Below, piece by piece: positions 17,040 to 24,411 of a DNA stretch of 64,000 nt. The stretch comes from Cyclobacterium roseum (GTDB lineage Bacteria; Bacteroidota; Bacteroidia; Cytophagales; Cyclobacteriaceae): the NCBI RefSeq assembly GCF_010119225.1, contig NZ_WNKF01000009.1, positions 124,001 to 188,000 on the forward strand, read 5' to 3'. Numbering within the stretch: position 1 is the stretch's first letter; each line of letters starts with the position of its first letter. The position numbers and the translations under genes were made by a program. The notes under the pieces were generated by a model that was not told the origin of the DNA, made no database searches, and saw only the letters and a list, made by a program, of their open reading frames with translations.

Positions 17040-19484
17040 TTAATAATACCTTACTTCACAATCGGGAAGCTCTTCCTGAAACTTTCCGACGTTTCGACTA
17101 CTGATACGGGTATTATAGCAAACCAGCCGTTCCAGATTAATCATGTGACTGATGGGATTTAGATTTCTTACACTAGTGCTGGCAATATCTAGATGCCTCA
17201 AATCATATAGCATTTCTAATCCTTTCAGATTGCGGATATTGGTACCCGAAAGGTTTAAATACCTGAGCCGTCCCAGATCACTGAGCGGTTCCAAATCTTC
17301 TACAGCGGTATTGGAGAGGTCGAGCTCTTCCAGAAAGCTGAGAGGTTGGAGAACGGACAGGTCACGAAATGGTGTCTCCACCAATTGCAGCAATTCCAAT
17401 CCTTCTAACCTGGAAATGGCAGAGGGATCCTGTAGCGGGACGCTGGCTATCCGTAATTCTTTCAGATTAAAGAAAAGCAACAACGGTTCCAGGTTGGATA
17501 TGTCTTCATTTTCAATCGCAATGGAGGTACTGGCAGTCATCCGGTGCAATGCTCTCGTCTCCGGATTGGAGGTAAGATCGAATTGAGTACTGAATAAATT
17601 CTTCCAGGTGCCATCAAGACTTTCCCACCATTGAGCTAATTCCTCCGAACGGAAAACGATGGTGGCCTTGGGAAGAAAGCCAGCAAGCTCCTGGATTTCC
17701 CAATCGGCTACTTCCGTTTGATCCAAATTGATGAATTCCAGGGTATGGAGTCCTTTCAAAGGGGCCACGGAGTTCAGTTTAGTACCGGCGAAGGAGATCT
17801 TTTTCAGATTATTCAATTCCTGTAAAGCTCCCAGATTTCTTACACCGCTTAGATCTGCCTGGATGTGTTCCAGGCTCTTCATTTCGGCCAAGGGAGAAAG
17901 GTCCTCCACCTGGGTGTTTTCGAAGGAAATATATACCGCATTTTTGAATTTCAACGCCGGCCGCAGGTTGACAATTCGGCTGTCATTAAGCATCAGCGAG
18001 TCTATGTTTACAAGCTCGGACAAGGCTTCAATACTAGGCTTTCCTCTTCCTAAATTTGGTAATTTCTGGATAAATACCTGGTTCCAACCCTCGGGAAGGG
18101 TCTCCCACCAGGTTTGGAGATTTTCTACATTGTGAATGAGCAAAATTCCCCGGTTGGTTCTGGCAAAAGCCTCTGCCGCATTTTCCGAAATACTGGTCCG
18201 GTCAGCGTATATTCGCTGGATGGAACTTGATCCGCTCAATGGATCCAGCTGACTCACTTCCGTGCCGTTAATATTGACACGCCAAAGTGCCGGTAGTTCG
18301 GCAAGTGGCGACAGATCCAGTATATTGGTAGCTTCCAGGTTGATCTCCTCCAGATTTTTCAATTCGGATAAAAACCCAAAATTAATCAGGTAATTCCCTT
18401 TTAGATTAAGTGTCTTCAGCTTCGTCAAAGGCTGGATATTTTCAATATTATTAAATCCACTTTCCTTCAAATTAAGGTGGACCAGTTCGGTAAAGTTCTC
18501 CAAGACTCCAAACCCAGTCAGCGGGGTTTGGACAGCACTGAACACTTTCAGATTTTTCAGGCTACCCAATTCCTCTATATTCGTAACTTCCGTACCCGAT
18601 ATGTCCAGGTAGGTCAGCTTATCGGAATATTTGATAAACTGAATATCTGAGGTGGGCGTATGTGCAATATTCAGGTACGATAGAAACGTTACATTACTGA
18701 TTGGTGCCAATTCTTCGATTCGGGTATGGCTGATATCAACGTATTTCAGGTTTTGAAACACCTGGATCGGTGAAAGGTCCACAAGTAATCGGTTTCCGGA
18801 CAGATTGAGTGAATCCAGGCTGGATACTTTATACAGCATGTCCAGGGACACGGAATCTTCCTGCAGGTCAAACTTCTCCCGGATTACCGTCTCCCACTCC
18901 AGCGACAGGGAGTTCCACCAATCGATCAATTCTTCATCCCTGCTGAGCTTGGTGGTATACATGCTGGCAATCTTAAGCTCATTGGAATCCCTATCAAGAT
19001 TGATTTCAATATACCTCCCTTTGGTATTTTCGACGGGTTCGTTATTCAAGCCCACTCCGGTCAGGGTCCTATCGAGGGAGATTTCAAAAAACAGTTCCTC
19101 CTGATCGTTTAGCTTTGGTTCGATTTCCTTGACTTTAAATTCGAACGCTACGTCTTTAAAAAAGAACTCTATGTCTTTAAGGTAAGAAACGATGCTCTTA
19201 TTGGTGATTACCTGTCTATCTGTCAGCAAGTCATCTTCCACCTGTACCTGTTCGTCTCTAAATATCTTTTTATAACTTTCCCGGATGATTACATCCTTAT
19301 CTCTGGCGGAAGTTTCATTGCTTCCGACGGTATTGAGAAAATATTGCAAAAAACGGACCTGATCTTCCGCCTGCTGGGTAAAATCCTTGATTTCCTGTTT
19401 ACTGTACCCTCCTAAATCCTGGGTAAAGGCTATTTGGGTACAAAAAAAAAGCAGGATTGAAACAATTGATCTAATTCCTGTCAT
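17040..19484 (-). CDS. Exported leucine-rich-repeat protein with N-terminal shared module
   Basis: 814 residues with a signal peptide (SIVSILLFFCTQIAFTQ). Residues about 35-180 form a non-LRR module (RFLQYFLNTVGSNETSARDK, then KSIVSYLKDIEFFFKDVAFE) that resembles the products of the neighbouring upstream genes. The remainder is SDS22/internalin-type LRRs of about 22 residues (LKYVDISHTRIEELAPIS, LRYLNLSGTNIRNLKGLE). The LRRs fall in three blocks, each opened by a WWxxLxxxW segment near residues 189, 459 and 619. No membrane anchor or sorting domain is visible at the C-terminus (ELPDCEVRYY). It is probably a periplasmic or surface protein-binding scaffold. Last gene of a four-gene operon; its start overlaps the preceding gene by 14 bp. 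Confidence 0.88.
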   Translation of the reverse strand: MTGIRSIVSILLFFCTQIAFTQDLGGYSKQEIKDFTQQAEDQVRFLQYFLNTVGSNETSARDKDVIIRESYKKIFRDEQVQVEDDLLTDRQVITNKSIVSYLKDIEFFFKDVAFEFKVKEIEPKLNDQEELFFEISLDRTLTGVGLNNEPVENTKGRYIEINLDRDSNELKIASMYTTKLSRDEELIDWWNSLSLEWETVIREKFDLQEDSVSLDMLYKVSSLDSLNLSGNRLLVDLSPIQVFQNLKYVDISHTRIEELAPISNVTFLSYLNIAHTPTSDIQFIKYSDKLTYLDISGTEVTNIEELGSLKNLKVFSAVQTPLTGFGVLENFTELVHLNLKESGFNNIENIQPLTKLKTLNLKGNYLINFGFLSELKNLEEINLEATNILDLSPLAELPALWRVNINGTEVSQLDPLSGSSSIQRIYADRTSISENAAEAFARTNRGILLIHNVENLQTWWETLPEGWNQVFIQKLPNLGRGKPSIEALSELVNIDSLMLNDSRIVNLRPALKFKNAVYISFENTQVEDLSPLAEMKSLEHIQADLSGVRNLGALQELNNLKKISFAGTKLNSVAPLKGLHTLEFINLDQTEVADWEIQELAGFLPKATIVFRSEELAQWWESLDGTWKNLFSTQFDLTSNPETRALHRMTASTSIAIENEDISNLEPLLLFFNLKELRIASVPLQDPSAISRLEGLELLQLVETPFRDLSVLQPLSFLEELDLSNTAVEDLEPLSDLGRLRYLNLSGTNIRNLKGLEMLYDLRHLDIASTSVRNLNPISHMINLERLVCYNTRISSRNVGKFQEELPDCEVRYY

Positions 19485-20313
19485 AGATGTAATTCAGTAT
19501 AATTTGCTTATCTCCATCCTCTAATTTCATCAGATTGGCAATAAGCCAACCCGTGTTGAAGCCCGGACGATTGAACTGTGAAAGTTCAAAGTACCAGTTG
19601 TCAATTTGAAAAAAATGAAATCTGGTGTCCTTTACGGTAACAAATTTCAATCTGTCTTTCTTTATTTCATAAAGAAAAAGCGTGAGGTAGTCCGGTTGAT
19701 AGTCATCCGGAGTATATGATTCGGGCTTGGGATTTTCCACGATAGCCTTCCTCAAGTTCATAAATCCCAATTCGTGACTAAGGGGATGAAGAAATTTCTT
19801 TTCATCTCCTTCCGGTTTGTCAAAGGCAGCGGTAAAGGGGTCAAAGGAAACGTTCTCAATGACCCATTCGTACCCCAGTCCTTGTGGCTGTAGCTTCAAA
19901 AACAATACCACTTCCAGCCTTTCCCCATTATAATTGAAAACGGTATTGACTTCGGAGAACCAATCTCCCCCGTGAAAATTGAGAAACTGCGGATAGGTAT
20001 CCGAAACCACATGATTTATGAATTCTCTTTTTAATTCATTACTTACATCAGATGTTTCATTATCAAAAAGGATATTGATAAAGGATTTCCTTAGGTCCGT
20101 GTTGTGGTAATTTTCATCGTCAGGTAGGTACCTGACCGTCCCGTCTTTGCTTTCTTCGGCATTAAATCTTCTAAAAAATTGATTGACTTGTTTGGTTGCG
20201 GCAGCGAATCTGCCATCATCTATAATCCGCCCGGAGCTGTTCAAGGTCTGCCCCGGAGCGGAATGTATAGATAAGATTATGGTAATTAGCGTAATTAGGG
20301 GTACTATTCTCAT
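19471..20313 (-). CDS. Exported hypothetical protein of the LRR operon
   Basis: 280 residues from the ATG at 20311-20313, which overlaps the preceding stop (ATGA); an extension to 20358 adds non-native residues. Signal peptide: RIVPLITLITIILSIHSAPGQ. The start of the mature part (ATKQVNQFFRRFNAEESKDG) and the mixed alpha/beta remainder resemble Bacteroidota exported proteins with an NTF2-like look, but no catalytic motif is recognisable. Notable sequences are FLNFHGGDWFSEV and the C-terminal FELSQFNRPGFNTGWL. Translationally coupled on both sides, so its product is presumably needed in step with the LRR protein. Function unknown. Confidence 0.82.
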   Translation of the reverse strand: MRIVPLITLITIILSIHSAPGQTLNSSGRIIDDGRFAAATKQVNQFFRRFNAEESKDGTVRYLPDDENYHNTDLRKSFINILFDNETSDVSNELKREFINHVVSDTYPQFLNFHGGDWFSEVNTVFNYNGERLEVVLFLKLQPQGLGYEWVIENVSFDPFTAAFDKPEGDEKKFLHPLSHELGFMNLRKAIVENPKPESYTPDDYQPDYLTLFLYEIKKDRLKFVTVKDTRFHFFQIDNWYFELSQFNRPGFNTGWLIANLMKLEDGDKQIILNYIYDRN

Positions 20314-20888
20314 GCTGATGTTTCCGTCACTCTCACGTCTCCCAGTAGCACATCCCAAAACTCAATGGTTCTTCCGGAAATCTGGGTTTGCTTCTTCTCT
20401 ACGTAAATCGTAATGTCTTTTTTGGTGGTGTCTCTGTAATTAAGTCCCGCTTCTTGGGAAGTTCCTTCGAATCGTTGGTAGATGGTGATGACTCCCACAT
20501 ACCTGCCGTCAGGTTGTCTTTCCAAATCGCTAATGTAGTGGATATCGTACCAACTGATATTAACGCGATCGTAATTCAACGCCATCAATCGCTCAAAATA
20601 CCTTCTAATTTTATAGTAGGCGATCTCATTGGTATTTATAGAAGACACTCCCATTTCTGCATCCGGAGCAAACAACTCTTCGGCTCGGTCCATAACGCGG
20701 GTGGCTTCAGAAAATTGCGTTTCTTTACTACCGATGATACTGATGTATTTACTAAGGTCCTTTACTTTTTCCAATGCAAGGGAATCAATGGCTTGCTTTC
20801 TTTGAGGACTTATGCTTTCGTCCTGCGCAAATACCGAGATAGAGGTCGCCAGGAAAAAGATCAAAAGGGATGGGATATATTTTTTCAT
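20310..20888 (-). CDS. Exported hypothetical protein, stand-alone version of the shared module
   Basis: 192 residues from ATG 20886-20888; an in-frame GTG two codons earlier (20894) is less likely. Signal peptide: YIPSLLIFFLATSISVFAQ. The mature part (LSKYISIIGSKETQFSEATR, IRRYFERLMALNYDRVNISW) lines up by eye with the N-terminal module of the LRR protein: Y(I/F)xx(I/V)GS(K/N)ET, then a helix ending in F, then a strand region. It carries no further domain. Second gene of the operon, 31 bp after the first and overlapping the third. Confidence 0.82.
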   Translation of the reverse strand: MKKYIPSLLIFFLATSISVFAQDESISPQRKQAIDSLALEKVKDLSKYISIIGSKETQFSEATRVMDRAEELFAPDAEMGVSSINTNEIAYYKIRRYFERLMALNYDRVNISWYDIHYISDLERQPDGRYVGVITIYQRFEGTSQEAGLNYRDTTKKDITIYVEKKQTQISGRTIEFWDVLLGDVRVTETSA

Positions 20889-20919
20889 AATCACTTACTT
20901 TCTTTTATGTTTTTTAAAA

Positions 20920-21390
20920 TTATCTTCTTCTAAGTTCTAGTTCGGTGACCTTCCCGGATCCATCCATTCTGATGTCACTGATAAAATTCAGATTCTTTTT
21001 GGTGTCTTTCAGATAGTTAAGATACCTTTCAATGGTCGTCGGTTCATCGTAATCTTTCACTCCACTTTCCTCATGGATGACAATCAGCACGGGCGTATTT
21101 TGATTGGAAAACATTCCCATCGCTTCCCGGATCGTATTATTGGCACTTTGAAGGGTGGAAGCATTGGCTACCGCATCAAAGTAACTTTCCAATTTTCCTA
21201 CAGCAACTTCTTCAGCGGAAGGCTGTTCCGGCTCTGGTTCTGGCTCAGGAGCTGGCTCTTCTACAGGTACTGGTTCAGGCTCTGCCTCAACTACCTTTTT
21301 TTTACTTTTACATGCTCCCATGGCTAGCAAAACGAATAGCATCACGGCAAATGACCGTGTCAAGGGAAATTTTAGGTTTCTTTTTTTCAT
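20920..21390 (-). CDS. Lipoprotein with Pro/Glu-rich linker, first gene of the LRR operon
   Basis: 156 residues. The lipobox-type signal peptide (SFAVMLFVLLAMGACKSKKK) is followed by a PEPEP-type linker of about 30 residues, which could span periplasm or peptidoglycan. A C-terminal 90-residue region has ESYFDAVANASTLQSANNTI, TIERYLNYLKDTKKNLNF and GKVTELELRRR. That region resembles the shared module of the second gene and of the LRR protein, although more distantly. Acting as a lipid-anchored partner of the other three proteins is an inference. Confidence 0.8.
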   Translation of the reverse strand: MKKRNLKFPLTRSFAVMLFVLLAMGACKSKKKVVEAEPEPVPVEEPAPEPEPEPEQPSAEEVAVGKLESYFDAVANASTLQSANNTIREAMGMFSNQNTPVLIVIHEESGVKDYDEPTTIERYLNYLKDTKKNLNFISDIRMDGSGKVTELELRRR

Positions 21391-21735
21391 AAGAATTGAA
21401 TGGTTTTTAAGTTAAATGCAAATCAAGTGCCGGGGTTTTAGTACCACCCTGCTTTTCTGCTTTACATCGGAGATTGGGAAATTTATTTTTGTATGTGGTT
21501 ATTGTTATTCTTTTCAATGACACAAATTTGGCCATGGGTGACAAATTTATTTGTATAAATACTTAAATACTTCCTTTTAATGAACAGAAGAATTGTAATA
21601 AATCTTATCCAATAATAGGGAATTATTTTATCAATTACACATGGAATGATCAGTTCATTGTTAATTATCCAAATTGCTACTGAAATACTAACTCTGGATT
21701 GTTGGAAAAGATTATTTTAACGGTCAAATCCTCAT
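21391..21735. other. Upstream region of the LRR operon (345 bp, non-coding)
   Basis: AT-rich, no credible ORF. The only promoter-like element seen is TAAATTTG on the minus strand (21542-21549), an exact TAnnTTTG but about 150 bp from the first ATG and without a matching -33 TTG. It would give a long leader. Nothing else recognised. Confidence 0.3.
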
Positions 21736-22857
21736 TTAATCAAATATTTCCTCCAATTTTCTTTCCAGGGATCTTCCCCGCAGATCTTTCGCCAGTATAT
21801 TTCCCTCGGGGTCAATCATGTAAGTAGCGGGGATGGCATTGATTTGATAGGTGGCAGCTGCTTCCGAATTAAAATACTTTAAATCCGAAACCTGAGTCCA
21901 CTCCAAACCATCTTCTTCTATTGCTTTCAGCCACATTTCCCGGGTACGGTCCAGGGACACCCCAAATACCTCAAACCCATCTCCTTTGTATTTGTTATAA
22001 AGTCTGACCACATTGGGGTTTTCATCCCTACAGGGCTTGCACCAGCCTGCCCAGAAGTCCACCAATACATATTTCCCCTGTAAATCCGACAATTTTACTA
22101 TTTCCCCCTCCGGATTCGGAAGGGATATCTCAGGTGCCGGCTGCCCGATGGACAGGGCTCTTAATTCATCCAGTTCCTGCTTCCAGGAAGTGATAAGCTT
22201 CATATCCGGATACCGCTCACCCAGGTCTGTTATTAGACTATCCAGGTAGTTAAAATCGGTTCGGGGGTCTAGCATGCCCATTCCTGCCAGGGCAGCGAAA
22301 CTTCCACCGCTTTCTGCGATAATCTCCTTGATTTTCTCCGCGTGGTTCAACTCCAGATCCATGGCCTGCTCCTGGATTTGTTTGATTTTTTCCTGGTCTT
22401 TATCTGCCATGGCCTCATAGAAAGCGGAGTTAAGTTCATTTCCCGCTTCCTGATAAACCGTTGTGAGCGAGTCAATGGCCACTACCAGTTGGCTATCAGA
22501 GGAGCCCGCCAATTGGAGCTCCTCGGTGTCGAAGTCATAACGGACCTGCACGTCTTCTTCATAGAGTGCCAGGCGTACCGTTTTCGCACCAAAAAGGTCC
22601 AGTTCGTAAAAGTTGGGCGACTCCAGATCCAAATCATAGGTAAATTCCCCATTATCTGCGACGGTCAAGGTATCCAGCACGTTGATACTGTTATTATCGT
22701 ACTGAGACAACACCAACTCCCCCTCCGGCCGATTTTGAATTTGACCAGAGATGGTGACCTGACCATCAAACACTTGTTTTTCTTCTTCCCCACAAGAGAA
22801 AAGGAAGCCCATCGCTACCCCCAGGGAAAAAATATTATAAATCCATTTTTTCATCAT
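21736..22857 (-). CDS. TlpA-like thioredoxin lipoprotein with DUF4369-type N-terminus
   Basis: About 373 residues. The lipoprotein signal ends in GFLFSCGEEE. An N-terminal beta-rich region (VTISGQIQNRPEGELVLSQY) is of the DUF4369 type. A helical middle follows, then a C-terminal AhpC/TSA-thioredoxin domain with KYVLVDFWAGWCKPCRDENP, i.e. a WCxPC redox site, and the cis-proline region AIPATYMIDPEG. It is anticipated to be a periplasm-facing thiol-disulfide reductase. The start overlaps the gatB stop: GTG 22860, ATG 22857 and ATG 22854 are all possible, and I chose 22857. Linkage to gatB is probably positional rather than functional. Confidence 0.9.
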   Translation of the reverse strand: MMKKWIYNIFSLGVAMGFLFSCGEEEKQVFDGQVTISGQIQNRPEGELVLSQYDNNSINVLDTLTVADNGEFTYDLDLESPNFYELDLFGAKTVRLALYEEDVQVRYDFDTEELQLAGSSDSQLVVAIDSLTTVYQEAGNELNSAFYEAMADKDQEKIKQIQEQAMDLELNHAEKIKEIIAESGGSFAALAGMGMLDPRTDFNYLDSLITDLGERYPDMKLITSWKQELDELRALSIGQPAPEISLPNPEGEIVKLSDLQGKYVLVDFWAGWCKPCRDENPNVVRLYNKYKGDGFEVFGVSLDRTREMWLKAIEEDGLEWTQVSDLKYFNSEAAATYQINAIPATYMIDPEGNILAKDLRGRSLERKLEEIFD

Positions 22858-24338
22858 CACTGTTCCAATAATTCAGTTAAAATTTTACTGGCAATCTTTG
22901 GGTCTGCCTTTCCCTTGGATTTCTTCATTACCTGTCCCATAAACATGCCCATCAGCCCCTTTTTTCCGGACCGGTATTCCAGAACCTTGGCTTCATTTTC
23001 AGCAAGAATGGCTTCAATCACCGGTTTGATGGTATCCTCATCACTATCTTGAATCAGGTTTAACTCCTGCGCTATTTCGAGCGGAGACCGCTCCGGATAT
23101 TGTAATAATTCAGGATAAACCTTTTGGGAAGCTGCGGTATAGCTGACCTTCCCTTCATCAATCAGACTGATGAGTTCGGCCAGTTTTTTAGGGCTTATCG
23201 GAAAATCGGCAATTCCAAGCGTCAATTCGTTCAAATATGATTTTACGGGGCCCATTAACCAATTGGAGGCACTTTTGTAGTTTTGGGTATGGCTGCAGAG
23301 AACTTCAAACCAAAGCGCAATCTCCTTTTGGTCCGTAAGCACCCCTGCATCGTATTCGGGCAAACCATAGGTGTCAACGAATTTAGAAAACAGAACTCCC
23401 GGCAAGACGGGCATTTCTGCTTTTACCGACTCAAGCCACTCTTCGGAAATGACCACCGGACTCAGGTCCGGTTCCGGAAAATAACGGTAATCGTTCAGGT
23501 CTTCCTTGGTACGCATGCTGCCCGTTAGCCCGGAAGTCGCATCGAAGGTCCTGGTTTCAGAGACAATTTCCTTTCCTTCTTCCAGTAGCCGGGCCTGCCT
23601 TTCGAATTCGTGCTCGATGGCTCGGGCTACATTCCGGAAAGAGTTCATATTTTTTACTTCCACTTTCTTTCCCAACACCTGGTCGCCCCAGCGTCTGACC
23701 GATACATTGGCATCGCAACGCAAGGAACCCTCCTCCATGTTTCCATCACAAATCTCCAGGTATTTAACCAGCTTTTTGATCTCTGTCAGCAGGTTGTAGG
23801 CCTCTTCGGAAGAGCGCATGTCGGGTTCTGTGACGATTTCTATCAGTGGTACGCCTGCCCGGTTAAAATCAACCAGGGTATCCACTTCTCCCGCCAGGTG
23901 AATGGACTTGCCCGCATCCTCTTCCATGTGAATCCGGGTAAGCGCAATGTTCTTTTTTTCCCCACTCGACAACACGATCGGTACATGCCCGCCTACACAG
24001 ATTGGATTTTTGTCCTGAGTAAGCTGATAGCCTTTGGGCAAATCCGGGTAAAAATAATTTTTCCGGGCGAAGACATTTCTTCTGGTGATGGAGCAATGAC
24101 ATGCCAAGCCCATTTTAATCGCATATTCCACTGCCCGCTTATTTACCTTCGGCAAGGTACCCGGGTGCCCGAGGGTAATGACGGACACGTTTGTATTGGG
24201 CATGTTACCATAAGTGGTCGCATCCGAGGTATACATTTTACTGTTGGTGAGTAGTTGGGCATGAACCTCCAACCCTATCACCAACTCGTATTTTTCCCGA
24301 ATGGCATCAGCTGAGGAAATGGATTTTTCGTCAATCAT
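22857..24338 (-). CDS. gatB: Aspartyl/glutamyl-tRNA amidotransferase subunit B
   Basis: 493 residues, complete. Part of GatCAB, which converts Glu-tRNA(Gln) or Asp-tRNA(Asn) to the amide form. Landmarks are YELVIGLEVHAQL, the zinc/kinase region LACHCSITRRNVFARKNYFY, PDLPKGYQLTQ, HMEEDAGKSIH, DFNRAGVPLIEIVTEPD, and the C-terminal tail domain ending GLMGMFMGQVMKKSKGKADP. gatA and gatC are not in the window. It lies 73 bp downstream of alaS on the same strand. Confidence 0.97.
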   Translation of the reverse strand: MIDEKSISSADAIREKYELVIGLEVHAQLLTNSKMYTSDATTYGNMPNTNVSVITLGHPGTLPKVNKRAVEYAIKMGLACHCSITRRNVFARKNYFYPDLPKGYQLTQDKNPICVGGHVPIVLSSGEKKNIALTRIHMEEDAGKSIHLAGEVDTLVDFNRAGVPLIEIVTEPDMRSSEEAYNLLTEIKKLVKYLEICDGNMEEGSLRCDANVSVRRWGDQVLGKKVEVKNMNSFRNVARAIEHEFERQARLLEEGKEIVSETRTFDATSGLTGSMRTKEDLNDYRYFPEPDLSPVVISEEWLESVKAEMPVLPGVLFSKFVDTYGLPEYDAGVLTDQKEIALWFEVLCSHTQNYKSASNWLMGPVKSYLNELTLGIADFPISPKKLAELISLIDEGKVSYTAASQKVYPELLQYPERSPLEIAQELNLIQDSDEDTIKPVIEAILAENEAKVLEYRSGKKGLMGMFMGQVMKKSKGKADPKIASKILTELLEQ

Positions 24339-24411
24339 CGCTTAATCATTACATTTATTGTTCCAAAAATGGCAGAGAATTCCCCCAAAACCAAATCTGG
24401 AATAGGCAAAA

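Noticed and set aside
23610-24254. 214-codon plus-strand frame inside gatB
   Set aside because: gatB is unmistakable on the other strand; this frame lacks a plausible start context and motif.
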